A stretch of 59,627 nucleotides of DNA, from contig CAIWKO010000051.1 in NCBI GenBank assembly GCA_903913285.1, positions 1 through 59,627 of the forward strand, in the 5' to 3' direction. This stretch comes from an uncultured Bacteroidales bacterium (GTDB taxonomy: Bacteria; Bacteroidota; Bacteroidia; Bacteroidales; CAIWKO01). Both the position numbers and the translations under genes were made by a program. Under the pieces are notes generated by a model, which was not told where the DNA came from, did no database searches, and worked only from the letters and a program-made list of their open reading frames with translations. Positions 14,588 to 23,512 of the stretch are shown piece after piece (within the stretch, counting starts at the first letter, position 1; each line of letters begins with the position of its first letter).

Positions 14588-17327
14588 ATTATTTGATACT
14601 TTAGTTATCGGAGGTGGTATTGCAGGTCAGGAAGCCGCACTGAGCCTAGCCGATATGAATCATAAAGTTTTATTGGTTGATAAAGGTCTTTCTATAGGTG
14701 GTAAAATGATACAATTGAGTAAGGTTTTTCCAACTCTCGATTGTGCAGCCTGTATCACGACACCGAAAATGTCGGAAACGGCACGTCATCCGAATATAAC
14801 ACTGATGTTGAACAGCGAGATAGACGGGATCAATAAAATCGGAGATGACTTCCGTGTGGATGTAACCAAAAATCCGCGTTATGTTATCCCAGAAGCTTGC
14901 ACCGGGTGTCAGGAATGTGAAGTAGTTTGTCCGGAAGTACGCCCCGACGAATATAACTGCAATCTGGCCGGCCGCAAAGTGGCTTATATTCCTTTTAGTC
15001 TCGCAAATCCTCGTATAGCAACTATCGACAGACAGGATACTTCAGCTCCCTGTATCAATGAGTGTCCCGGTGGAGTAAAACCGTATGGATATATTACTCT
15101 GGCTCGTAACGGACAATATGAAGAAGCCATGAAACTGCATCTGGAAGATATCCCATTACCGGGAAGTTTAGGAAGAGCTTGTTATGCACCATGCCAAAAT
15201 GCCTGCACCAGAGCTGATGTTGATAGCTCTGTTGATATCAGAAAGATCAAACGCTTTTTCTCTGATCATTATTACGAAAAATATCCTGACGCTCCTGAAA
15301 TAAATATTGAAAATATATCAGGAAAAAAGGTAGCAGTTATTGGTTCTGGTCCTGCAGGATTGACCGCAGCTTACCATCTTGCCCTGAAAGGCCATAGCGT
15401 TAAAATATTCGAAGCTGCTTCCGAAGCAGGCGGTATGCTGAAACTAACATTACCAGAATACAGACTTCCTAAGAATATTGTTGACCGTGAAGTAAAAAAC
15501 ATTACAGCATTGGGTGTTGAAATTGAAGTGAATAAAAAGATAGAAAACCTGAAAGAACTGAAAGAACAAGGTTTTGATTGCCTGTTTGTTTCAGTGGGAA
15601 CTCACGATACTACCAAACTGGATGTTGAAGGTTCGTCTCTTGAAGGTATAGTTTCCTGTCTTGATTTTTTGCGCGATGCCAATATTGGAGATAAGAAAGA
15701 TTTGAGAGGCAAGAAAGTAATGATCATAGGCGGTGGAAACACGGCTATTGATGCAGCCCGTACTTCATTGCGACTGGGTGCTGAAAAGGTCACGGTAGTG
15801 TATCGTCGAAGTCGTGAAGAAATGCCTTGCTTTGCTCCCGAAATTAAAGAAGCGGAAGAAGAAGGTGTTGAAATTATGATTCTCAGGAACCCGACAAAAT
15901 TTGTTGGTGAGAATGGACAATTGAAACAAGTGCAGTTGATAAAAATGAAACTCGAACAGGCTGACGAAAGCGGAAGAAGAAAACCAGTTCCGATCGCCGG
16001 TTCGGAATATTTTGAATCCGTTGATTTTGTGGTTGAAGCTATAGGTTTGCAACCTTCTACAACTGTTTTTGCCAACGAACTTGAACTAAAAAAAGGCGGT
16101 ACCATAAAGGTAGATGAAAAAACACTTCAAACTTCCAACCCGTTTATTTTTGCAGGTGGTGACGGTGTTACAGGTGCTTCTACTATTATTGAAGCTGCCG
16201 GTCAAGGGAAAAAAGCAGCCTTTTATATTGATAAATATCTGGCAGGTGAAAGTTTAGATGATTTTGAATCGGGTGATAAGCTACCGGCAATTGATAAAAC
16301 GAAAATAATAAAGAAAAATAATGGCAAAAAAATTCAGGCAATAGAGGGTATCATCAGACCGATTGCCGAAAGAATTAAAGATTTTGAAGAAGTAGAACTC
16401 ACTTATACAGAAGACGAGCTGAAAGAAAGTACCTTGCGTTGTTTGGACTGTAGTAATTGCAGAGAATGTCATCAGTGTGTGAATATATGCCCTGCTAATG
16501 CAATAGATTTTTCACAGAAAAAAGAGTTCGTTCAAACAACTGTCAAATCTGTAGTTGTTACAACAGGCTTTAAACTATTTCCTCCTGACGGTAAACCGGA
16601 ATACGGTTACAGTAAATATGCCAATGTGATTGATTCCATGCAAATGGATCGGCTTATTGCACCAACGAGGCCTTTCAACAATGTGTTACGACCGGGAGAT
16701 GGAAAATCACCTGATAATATAGCCTATGTTCTTTGCACCGGCTCGCGCGATTCGGCAATAGAAAACCGTGCCTGCAGTGTTGAATGCAGTAATAACCCTA
16801 TTTGTTCGCAAATTTGTTGCATGTATTCGATAAAACAGGCGCAACTATTGATGGGTGCATTGCCCATGGCCGATATTACGATTTATTATATTGATATTCG
16901 TGCGTTTGGCAAGGGATATGAAGAATTCTTCCAGCAATCGAAATCGATGGGAGTGAATTTTGTGAAAGGTAAAGTAGCCAAGATCCATGAAAAAGATGAC
17001 AGCAGCGGCGATCTGATATTGCGCTATGAAGATATAGCAACCGGCATACTTAAAGAAGTAAAACACGATCTGGTAGTTCTTTCGGTTGGTGTGTTACCTA
17101 ACAAAGAAGTGCCTCAAATGTTCAAGAACCAAACACTGGAGTTGGATGCTTATAATTTTGTTAAGCAAACGGAAGAACTGGTAAATCCTGCATTCACCAG
17201 TATCGAAGGTGTTTTTGTGGCTGGAGCTGCTTCGGGCCCGAAAGATATTCCCGATTCTATTTTATCGGCAGGTTGTGCGGCTTCAGAAGTTGCAAGCTAT
17301 CTGATCGAAAAAGAAAGCCATAATTAA
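14571..17327 (+). CDS. HdrA-like flavoprotein with inserted GltD-type NAD(P)H oxidoreductase domain
   Basis: The 918-residue protein starts as HdrA: FAD site VIGGGIAGQEAALSLADM (residues 11-28), FPTLDCAACITTPKM, and a ferredoxin motif CTGCQECEVVCPE. At about residues 160-560 an NADPH-glutamate-synthase small-subunit (GltD/NfnB) module is inserted. It shows PCINECPGGVKPYGYI, CYAPCQNACTRADVDSSVD, FAD site AVIGSGPAGLTAAYHLA and NAD(P)H site IIGGGNTAIDAARTSLRLGA. The protein then returns to HdrA with CLDCSNCRECHQCVNICP and CTGSRDSAIENRACSVECS. The flavin of HdrA-type proteins can bifurcate or confurcate electrons. The GltD insert adds a place for NAD(P)H to enter or leave. It overlaps the MvhD-like gene by 17 bases and lies 31 bases before the second HdrA gene. 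Confidence 0.88.
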   Translation: MNQKDKLFDTLVIGGGIAGQEAALSLADMNHKVLLVDKGLSIGGKMIQLSKVFPTLDCAACITTPKMSETARHPNITLMLNSEIDGINKIGDDFRVDVTKNPRYVIPEACTGCQECEVVCPEVRPDEYNCNLAGRKVAYIPFSLANPRIATIDRQDTSAPCINECPGGVKPYGYITLARNGQYEEAMKLHLEDIPLPGSLGRACYAPCQNACTRADVDSSVDIRKIKRFFSDHYYEKYPDAPEINIENISGKKVAVIGSGPAGLTAAYHLALKGHSVKIFEAASEAGGMLKLTLPEYRLPKNIVDREVKNITALGVEIEVNKKIENLKELKEQGFDCLFVSVGTHDTTKLDVEGSSLEGIVSCLDFLRDANIGDKKDLRGKKVMIIGGGNTAIDAARTSLRLGAEKVTVVYRRSREEMPCFAPEIKEAEEEGVEIMILRNPTKFVGENGQLKQVQLIKMKLEQADESGRRKPVPIAGSEYFESVDFVVEAIGLQPSTTVFANELELKKGGTIKVDEKTLQTSNPFIFAGGDGVTGASTIIEAAGQGKKAAFYIDKYLAGESLDDFESGDKLPAIDKTKIIKKNNGKKIQAIEGIIRPIAERIKDFEEVELTYTEDELKESTLRCLDCSNCRECHQCVNICPANAIDFSQKKEFVQTTVKSVVVTTGFKLFPPDGKPEYGYSKYANVIDSMQMDRLIAPTRPFNNVLRPGDGKSPDNIAYVLCTGSRDSAIENRACSVECSNNPICSQICCMYSIKQAQLLMGALPMADITIYYIDIRAFGKGYEEFFQQSKSMGVNFVKGKVAKIHEKDDSSGDLILRYEDIATGILKEVKHDLVVLSVGVLPNKEVPQMFKNQTLELDAYNFVKQTEELVNPAFTSIEGVFVAGAASGPKDIPDSILSAGCAASEVASYLIEKESHN

Positions 17328-17358
17328 TTATTGTTTAAGATTTCTCAAATCAAATAAT

Positions 17359-19557
17359 ATGAAAGAAAGAATAGGCGTTTATATTTGTCATTGCGGAGGA
17401 AATATATCCGATTACGTGGATGTGGAAGAACTCGGGAAGATGTTTCATGCCGAAGATAATGTCATTATTTCAAAAGACGTGATGTTTGCCTGTGCCGATT
17501 CCAATCAGAAGGCCATGGTGAATGATATCAGTGAGAATCATCTGGATGCTATTGTGGTTGCATCCTGTTCGCCCAAACTGCATTTGCATACATTTAAAAA
17601 TGTGGCAAGCAGGGCCGGGCTGAACCCGACAAATTATGTTCAGGTGAACATACGTGAGCAATGTTCGTGGCCTCATTCCGATAAACCCAGAGAAGCTACT
17701 GTGAAGGCTGCTGGTTTGATAAGGGCTGGGATCAATAGGGTGTCGCATTCCGAATCGCTCGATAATATAGAGATACAAGTGAAAAGAGCAGTTCTGGTTG
17801 TTGGTGCGGGTGTTGCCGGTATGAAAGCTGCTATCGACCTTGCCCGATTAGGGAACGAAGTCTATCTGGTTGAAAAGGATTATTTTGTAGGAGGAAGAAT
17901 TGCTCAGGCTGATAAACTTTTTATGTCGGGACAAAAGGGAAAAGACATCGTAGCGAAATTATATGCAGAACTGAAAAGTTATAAAAATATCACGCTCTTT
18001 ACTGGTGCTACGGTTGAAAAAGTGTCGGGCAGCTTGGGTAATTTTCATGTGGATATAAAAATCAAACCCCGTTATATTCATGTAAAAGCTGATCCAACAA
18101 CGGTAAAAAAAGCTATGGACGAATGCTCTATAATGGTTGATGATGCATTCAGTTTTGCTTTAACAAAGCGTAAAGCTATTTATAAGAACTATGCCGAAGC
18201 GCTTCCCGATGTTCCTGTTGTTGACATAGAAGCATTAAAGAACGATACGGAATTTTTATCCAAATATGCGTCCAGTTTTGATCTTACTCAGCAGGATGAA
18301 GTTCTTTCATTATATGCAGGTTCGGTTTTAGTTACTACCGGGTTCGATTCCTATCAGCCAAAGGACGGAGAATACGGATACAAAACGGTTCCCAATGTGC
18401 TTACGCTGCCTGAATTCAATAGTCTTATGGAGTTGAACCCTGAGCAACTGGTCTATAATAATAAAGCGATTAAAAAAATTGCTTTTATTTATTGTGTGGG
18501 TAACCGGCAAACCAAAGGAGAGAACAAGTACTGTTCACGTCAGTGTTGCACGTCGGCCATCTACAGTTCCATTCAACTGAAAGAAAAATATAAGAACATT
18601 ACGGCTTTTCACTTGTTCAGAGACATCAGAACTTATGGGAAACAAGAAATACTTTATGAAAAATCGTCCAAACAAGGTGATATTTATATCCGTTGGGATG
18701 AAAAAGAACCCCCGATAGTTGAACAAGATGGTAAATCGATCAATATTAAGGTTAAAGATCATCTGACCTCGAAAAAAGAGTTGGAGGTGGAAGCCGATAT
18801 GGTTGTATTGGTTACCGGAATGGTAGCCCGTGAAGACAGTCAACAGATATCAGAGAAATTCAAGATCCCAATCGGAAACGATAAGTTCTTTAATGAAATT
18901 CATCCCAAGTTGAAACCTGTTGAAACAGTTATTAAAGGTGTTTACATTGGAGGGTCATGTCAGGGACCGAAAAATATCAGCGAGTCGGTTCAGTCGTCGC
19001 TTTCTGCGGCAGCAAAGATCAATGCTTTATTGAAAGGCGGTACTGTTTCGCTCGACCCTGTTGTTGCCCGTGTGAATAATGATGTGTGTACCTGGTGCGG
19101 TAAATGTGCAGAGGTTTGTGAATATACTGCAATTAGGTCAATTGCTTCGGGCGATAAACAAATAGCTCAGGTGAATGAAGCGATTTGCACGGGTTGCGGA
19201 ATATGTGCACCTGTTTGTCTGGTGAATGCCATTGAGATAGCTCAATATACAGATTCTGAAATTGAATCGATGATCGATGGATTCATGCAAAAAATTGAAA
19301 TCAGGGATAAGAGTTCCGAATCCGAAGAAGTGGAGACAACGGAAGTGCTGATGATGAAAGAATTTCCTCAGTTATGGAAAAATATTCTTGAATCGATAGA
19401 TAAAAGCAAGAAATCCATTCCACAACTTGCAGAAGAACTTGCCACCGATAAGGAAATTATCACCTATCATCTGATGACGATGAATAAATACAGTGTGGTG
19501 ATGGCCGATGGCATGGACGAAAAAGAAGCTTATTATTATTACAAAAGAAAAAACTAA
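17359..19557 (+). CDS. HdrA/QmoA-B-like flavoprotein with C-terminal helix-turn-helix-like tail
   Basis: The 732-residue protein begins GVYICHCGGNISDYVDVEEL, the conserved HdrA N-terminal domain. It continues with ASCSPKLHLHTF, the FAD site VVGAGVAGMKAAIDLARLG and GGRIAQADKLF. A Cys cluster (IYCVGNRQTKGENKYCSRQC, then C) and two ferredoxin motifs (CTWCGKCAEVCEYTAI; CTGCGICAPVCLVNAI) follow. HdrA proteins move electrons between an MvhD-type subunit, soluble donors and HdrBC or a Qmo membrane subunit. After the ferredoxins, about 65 residues (SIPQLAEELATDKEIITYHL and on to the C-terminus) look like a winged helix rather than an electron-transfer domain. The stop codon is 4 bases before the QmoC-like start. 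Confidence 0.88.
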   Translation: MKERIGVYICHCGGNISDYVDVEELGKMFHAEDNVIISKDVMFACADSNQKAMVNDISENHLDAIVVASCSPKLHLHTFKNVASRAGLNPTNYVQVNIREQCSWPHSDKPREATVKAAGLIRAGINRVSHSESLDNIEIQVKRAVLVVGAGVAGMKAAIDLARLGNEVYLVEKDYFVGGRIAQADKLFMSGQKGKDIVAKLYAELKSYKNITLFTGATVEKVSGSLGNFHVDIKIKPRYIHVKADPTTVKKAMDECSIMVDDAFSFALTKRKAIYKNYAEALPDVPVVDIEALKNDTEFLSKYASSFDLTQQDEVLSLYAGSVLVTTGFDSYQPKDGEYGYKTVPNVLTLPEFNSLMELNPEQLVYNNKAIKKIAFIYCVGNRQTKGENKYCSRQCCTSAIYSSIQLKEKYKNITAFHLFRDIRTYGKQEILYEKSSKQGDIYIRWDEKEPPIVEQDGKSINIKVKDHLTSKKELEVEADMVVLVTGMVAREDSQQISEKFKIPIGNDKFFNEIHPKLKPVETVIKGVYIGGSCQGPKNISESVQSSLSAAAKINALLKGGTVSLDPVVARVNNDVCTWCGKCAEVCEYTAIRSIASGDKQIAQVNEAICTGCGICAPVCLVNAIEIAQYTDSEIESMIDGFMQKIEIRDKSSESEEVETTEVLMMKEFPQLWKNILESIDKSKKSIPQLAEELATDKEIITYHLMTMNKYSVVMADGMDEKEAYYYYKRKN

Positions 19558-19561
19558 AGAA

Positions 19562-20644
19562 ATGGCAAAAGTAAATCCTGATTTTGTAAAGGATATCAGA
19601 AAATATGGAGCTGACGACTTCAGTGCTTGTTTTAGTTGCGGAACCTGCACGGCTATTTGTTCGTTGACCGATAAAGACAATTCGTTTCCGCGGAAAATGA
19701 TACGCTATACCATGCTTGGACTCGAAAGCGAAATTAAAACCTCTGTCGACCCCTGGATGTGTTATTATTGTGGCGATTGTTCAACCAATTGTCCGCGTCA
19801 AGCCGACCCGGGCAACCTGATGATGGCTGTAAGAAGATATCTGATATCAAAATACGACTGGACCGGTTTGTCAGGTTTGTTGTATCGCAATCTGGCAGGT
19901 TATATTATAGCATTTTTAATCGTCATTGTCGGAGTAATAGGTGTTTCGGTCAAGGGTGGTTTCGATCATTCGGAGTGGTTGCATTATGGGCATTATTTCG
20001 AGATGTATTCCATTGCAGGTATTTTTGCATTCATCTTATTTCCCAATATCATTCGCATGTGGTATTATATTGTTTGGAGTAAAACAAAGAAGTTCAATAT
20101 CAGAAACCACTTTGTTGCGCTTGGCGAATTATTCGTTCACATGTTCACTCAAAAACGCAGCCTTGAGTGCGACAAAACAAAAAATGATACTCTTTGGTGG
20201 TTCGAGCATTTCATACTCGTGATAGGCTATCTGGCCTTATTGTTCACAACAGTATTCCTTGACTGGTTTGCTACAAAAAGTACAGTTATTAATGCAATGG
20301 GTTATGTGTTCAGCGCTATTATTTTTGTGGTGACCTTCGATTTTGTAATACGTCGCTTACGCAAACGCAGCGAAAAAACTTCATTCTCGCATCCTTCCGA
20401 CTGGTTTTTTGTTATCTGGTTATTCCTTATGGGCATCAGCGCTTTTGCTGTTCGATTGTTGATCGATCTGGGAACTTTGGAAAACAATTTCTGGGTATTT
20501 TTATTTCATCTGGTGGTTTTGGCACAATGGGCTTTGATCATTGTACCTTTTGGCAAATGGACTCATTTTCTGTATCGTTCATTTGCTATGTATTTTGCCG
20601 CTATCATCAACAAACCCGATGCAGAACCGGCAGTAAAGAAATAA
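19562..20644 (+). CDS. QmoC-like membrane subunit (HdrC ferredoxin domain plus cytochrome-b-type anchor)
   Basis: The start at 19562 (MAKVNPDFVKDI) is chosen because the upstream ATG at 19508 lies inside the HdrA gene. The 360-residue product has two HdrC-type 4Fe-4S motifs, CFSCGTCTAICS and CYYCGDCSTNCPRQ. About six membrane helices follow (first LAGYIIAFLIVIVGVIGVSV, last near FHLVVLAQWALIIVPF). This HdrC-HdrE layout is that of QmoC, which exchanges electrons with menaquinone. With the two HdrA proteins upstream it suggests a membrane-bound Qmo/Hdr-like complex. Its partner HdrB (CCG domains) is absent from the window. Confidence 0.85.
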   Translation: MAKVNPDFVKDIRKYGADDFSACFSCGTCTAICSLTDKDNSFPRKMIRYTMLGLESEIKTSVDPWMCYYCGDCSTNCPRQADPGNLMMAVRRYLISKYDWTGLSGLLYRNLAGYIIAFLIVIVGVIGVSVKGGFDHSEWLHYGHYFEMYSIAGIFAFILFPNIIRMWYYIVWSKTKKFNIRNHFVALGELFVHMFTQKRSLECDKTKNDTLWWFEHFILVIGYLALLFTTVFLDWFATKSTVINAMGYVFSAIIFVVTFDFVIRRLRKRSEKTSFSHPSDWFFVIWLFLMGISAFAVRLLIDLGTLENNFWVFLFHLVVLAQWALIIVPFGKWTHFLYRSFAMYFAAIINKPDAEPAVKK

Positions 20645-20684
20645 TTCTTAAATTTGAATCAAATCGTTAATTAAAAATAAAAAA

Positions 20685-21077
20685 ATGGATATTAAAGTAA
20701 CTTTCGACGGAAATAAAAAAGTAAATGCTCAGGTAGGAAACCATATAGTTTGCACAGACCAGCCCATCAACAGTGGGGGAGATGATACGGCTGTTTCACC
20801 TTTCGAACTTTTTTTAGCTTCTATGGCAACTTGTGCCGGTATATATGTAAAAGGGTTTTGCGATAACCGCAGTATACCCACTGATGGTATCAGTATAACA
20901 CAAACACATCAGTTTAACGAAAAAGGTATGGCAACGGAGATCGATATTATTGTGAATTTACCTGTTGGCTTTCCTGAAAAATATGTAGATTCTATAATTC
21001 ACGTAGCAGGTTTGTGCAAAGTAAAACAACATCTACTCAATCCTCCTGTTGTGGCTGTTAAAGCTATTGTCGGATAG
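20685..21077 (+). CDS. OsmC/Ohr family protein
   Basis: The 130-residue protein carries the OsmC-family pattern: NSGGDDTAVSPFELFLASMATCAG (about residues 26-49) with one redox Cys, and later HVAGLCKVKQHLLNPP with the second Cys. OsmC/Ohr proteins reduce organic hydroperoxides with two cysteines; YhfA-type relatives near sulfur genes have unknown sulfur-linked roles. The position in the same strand run 40 bases after the QmoC-like gene suggests membership of the cluster and a role in thiol or persulfide chemistry (inference). Confidence 0.82.
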   Translation: MDIKVTFDGNKKVNAQVGNHIVCTDQPINSGGDDTAVSPFELFLASMATCAGIYVKGFCDNRSIPTDGISITQTHQFNEKGMATEIDIIVNLPVGFPEKYVDSIIHVAGLCKVKQHLLNPPVVAVKAIVG

Positions 21078-21167
21078 CGATTTCTTTTTTGCTTTCCTTC
21101 TCATCATCAAACAGTTTAACACGACTGATAAAAATACTATTATACTTACTCATTATAACTAAAAAAC

Positions 21168-21482
21168 ATGTTCTCATTTCTCAACAATTTGTTTAGCTCA
21201 CAACCAAAAGCCGACCTCGGCGAACTTATAAAGAACGGTGCCATTATTGTTGATGTGCGTTCGAAAGGCGAATTCGAAGGCGGACATCTTAAAGGTTCTA
21301 TAAATATCCCTTTAAATCGTTTGGGCGAAAATTTATCAAAGCTTAAAAAAGATAAACCCATTATCACTTGCTGTGCATCGGGTGCACGCAGCGCTTCGGC
21401 AAAAAGTATACTTCGTTCAAACGGCTTTGCCGAAGTGTATAACGGTGGTCCGTGGACCGGCTTACGGAAGTATAAAAACTAA
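21168..21482 (+). CDS. Single-domain rhodanese
   Basis: The 104-residue protein is one rhodanese domain: IIVDVRSKGEFEGGHLKGSI (residues 26-45) and the active-site loop ITCCASGARS (about 67-76), whose second Cys would carry the persulfide. The loop length is that of thiosulfate/GlpE-like sulfurtransferases. It lies 90 bases after the OsmC gene in the same direction and ends 6 bases from the convergent NifX-like gene. A role in donating or accepting sulfane sulfur for TusA/DsrE is inferred from context. Confidence 0.88.
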   Translation: MFSFLNNLFSSQPKADLGELIKNGAIIVDVRSKGEFEGGHLKGSINIPLNRLGENLSKLKKDKPIITCCASGARSASAKSILRSNGFAEVYNGGPWTGLRKYKN

Positions 21483-21488
21483 CAGATC

Positions 21489-21875
21489 TTAGTGATTGCA
21501 CACATGGTCTTGGCCATCGCCATGATGTTGCTGATGTTGTGCGCAACTGATACCGTTGTCGTGAATACCGCCTTTAATAAACAGTTCTACAACTGCTGTG
21601 GCATCACCTGAACAACCGCGAACAACCTGTATCCCATATTGGGTTAAAACATTAACGGCACCGTCGCCCATGCCACCTGCCAACATAATCTTTACATCAA
21701 GCGCAGCCAATACTCCTGCAATATTTGATTTGCATCCGCATCCCTGTGGCGAGGGTATGGTTTCCTGATGAGTTATCAGGTTGTTTTCGCTAATTGTATA
21801 TACTCTGTATGATTCGCAATGACCAAAATGTTCATCTATTTGGTTGTTTATAGTAACCGGAACGGCTATCTTCAT
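21489..21875 (-). CDS. NifX/NifB-type dinitrogenase cofactor-domain protein with His-rich tail
   Basis: The 128-residue protein matches the NifB/NifX/NafY iron-molybdenum-cofactor-binding fold: MKIAVPVTINNQIDEHFGHC, SPQGCGCKSNIAGVLAAL and MLAGGMGDGAVNVLTQYGI. Small stand-alone members bind iron-sulfur or Mo/Fe clusters and are widespread outside nitrogen fixation; no nif genes are visible here. The C-terminus is His/Cys-rich (CAQHQQHHGDG), suggesting metal binding. A clear AAGGAG lies 8 bases upstream of the ATG, which is rare in this window. It is convergent with the rhodanese gene. Confidence 0.85.
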   Translation of the reverse strand: MKIAVPVTINNQIDEHFGHCESYRVYTISENNLITHQETIPSPQGCGCKSNIAGVLAALDVKIMLAGGMGDGAVNVLTQYGIQVVRGCSGDATAVVELFIKGGIHDNGISCAQHQQHHGDGQDHVCNH

Positions 21876-21921
21876 AATATTTCTCCTTGTTTTTTAGTAA
21901 ATCTTTGAATAATTTCATTCA

Positions 21922-22545
21922 TTAAGCTTGCTTTTCTGCAGTCATCAAAAACACAGGAAATCTTTTTGTACTTCCGTCATCAAAAGGACGTTCAATGACA
22001 AAGCATTCTTGATACACTATCTGCTTGAAACCATTCTTTTTTAAAGTTTCAGCCAATTGTTCGGGCTCGAAACCCAAATGACCTTTAAATCCCGTATCGT
22101 GAAAGCTGCCGTCCTCTTTATATAGGTCGGCAATTACCAGTTTACCGTTTTTATTCAGCAGTTTTGCAAATTTTGCCGATATCTTAGCTATATCGTCTAC
22201 ATGATGCATCACCATTTGCGAAAATATAATATCAAAGGTTTTGGAGGTATAATCTTCTTTTTCCAGATCGAACAAAATGGCATGCAAGTGACTTAGTTCT
22301 GCAGCCTGTATTTTCTCTTCCGTGGTATGTGTCATTTCCACAGAACTGTCCATAAGTGTGATTTCTGCAAAATGTTCGTGAAGTGCGAAGCTAAGTAGCC
22401 CTGTACCTGCTCCGAATTCAAGAGCTTTCATAGTTTTGTCGGGCTTAATCTTTTGCAGAAATAATGCTGCAATGGCTTCGGTTCGTTTTACATGTATCTG
22501 GTTTTTATCCCAGTCGCGGGCAACTTTATCAAAATGATTGGGCAT
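21922..22545 (-). CDS. Class I SAM-dependent methyltransferase
   Basis: The 207-residue protein has the Rossmann methyltransferase motifs: ALEFGAGTGLLSFALHEHF (motif I, about residue 42), LMDSSVEM (motif II) and DIIFSQMVMHHVDD (motif IV). NGKLVIADLYKEDGSFHDTG follows, typical of UbiE/COQ5-like small-molecule enzymes. The substrate is unknown. It has its own promoter box at 22575-22582 and is transcribed toward the NifX-like gene, 46 bases away, so the two probably share a transcript. Confidence 0.88.
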   Translation of the reverse strand: MPNHFDKVARDWDKNQIHVKRTEAIAALFLQKIKPDKTMKALEFGAGTGLLSFALHEHFAEITLMDSSVEMTHTTEEKIQAAELSHLHAILFDLEKEDYTSKTFDIIFSQMVMHHVDDIAKISAKFAKLLNKNGKLVIADLYKEDGSFHDTGFKGHLGFEPEQLAETLKKNGFKQIVYQECFVIERPFDDGSTKRFPVFLMTAEKQA

Positions 22546-22574
22546 GGTCGTTGGTTTTAGTTATAGCAGTAAAG

Positions 22575-22582
22575 CAAAGGTA
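22575..22582 (-). promoter_or_regulatory. -7 promoter box of the methyltransferase gene
   Basis: On the minus strand this reads TACCTTTG, a full TAnnTTTG match, 29 bases upstream of the start codon. Confidence 0.6.
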
Positions 22583-22620
22583 GTCTTATTTTAAGGTTTT
22601 TGAAGAGGAATAACGGTATT

Positions 22621-23208
22621 TTAGTAATTCAACCGTTGGAGATTCCAGCCGCGCAATACTTCTTCCGCCTGTTCTTTGTTGAGGTTTTGAACATCAGCAA
22701 AGCCATTTTTCTCTCCCATGATTGAATAATTGAACCCAAGAGAATGGTTTGAGAAATTCTGTTCCCGATTATAAACCCGTCTGTAAACATAAGTAATATC
22801 GAGGGCATGGTATTTAGCCAATCGTTTATGTAGTGTATCGCTGAGGTCGTTCTGTGGTTTCCCGTTCCTAAACCATTTAAAATCCATGTTCAGATAAGTG
22901 TCACGTTCGGCTACCAGCGTATCGTGGTTATAATAAATTGTTTTATAAGCATGATACGGTAACGTAATATCCTTCGGTCGGCTGTCGGTAAACCAGCTTG
23001 TATAATGGTCGGGGGCAGGATAATATATTGATACATCGCGTTGCCATCCGTCTTTAATAATCGGTATCCCTAGTTGCATCCTCAGTTCATTATATTCTTT
23101 GCCGAATTTATCGTGATGTATGTGAATACAAGAAGGCAACACAAAAATTAATACGGCTATGCAAATCAGTAAGAAGAATAAATTTATAAGCCTGTAGTTT
23201 GTATTCAT
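22621..23208 (-). CDS. Hypothetical lipoprotein-like protein, 195 aa
   Basis: The start at 23208 (MNTNYRLINLFFLLIC) is preferred over one 69 bases upstream because it opens directly into a hydrophobic segment ending at a lipobox-like VLPSC near residue 27. The rest is soluble and rich in Tyr, His and Asp (YYPAPDHYTSWFTDSRP), with no motif recognised. It would be an outer-membrane or periplasmic lipoprotein. It lies alone, between the methyltransferase promoter and repeat array 3. Confidence 0.6.
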   Translation of the reverse strand: MNTNYRLINLFFLLICIAVLIFVLPSCIHIHHDKFGKEYNELRMQLGIPIIKDGWQRDVSIYYPAPDHYTSWFTDSRPKDITLPYHAYKTIYYNHDTLVAERDTYLNMDFKWFRNGKPQNDLSDTLHKRLAKYHALDITYVYRRVYNREQNFSNHSLGFNYSIMGEKNGFADVQNLNKEQAEEVLRGWNLQRLNY

Positions 23209-23512
23209 TGTTTTTTTTTGATTTATGGCTAACTTATTTATTGCCCCTAGTCTATTTATAGACTTTTCCTCTCCCAAAATTACAAATTAATCCATCGCCC
23301 GCTTCAAATATTCAAATTTTTTTTGCAGTATTTAATTGAAAAAAAACATGTTTAATCTAAAATTCCGTGATAGAACAAAAAAAGGGAAAACCCTATCTGG
23401 AAAAAACCGCTATCATGTTTTTTAAAGATGGTATTATTTTTAAAACAAACAATATTCCTCAAAAAATTACCGCTCCAGCATCGTCATATTTCCCCTTCAA
23501 AAATCTTGAATA

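Noticed and set aside
13164-21482. A dissimilatory sulfate reduction or sulfur oxidation pathway
   Set aside because: DsrAB, AprAB, Sat and HdrB are not in the window, so only a carrier and electron-transfer module is claimed.
21489-21875. A nitrogen-fixation cluster
   Set aside because: Only a NifX/NifB-type domain protein is present; no nifHDK or nifB radical-SAM gene is seen. Such domains are widespread outside nitrogen fixation.
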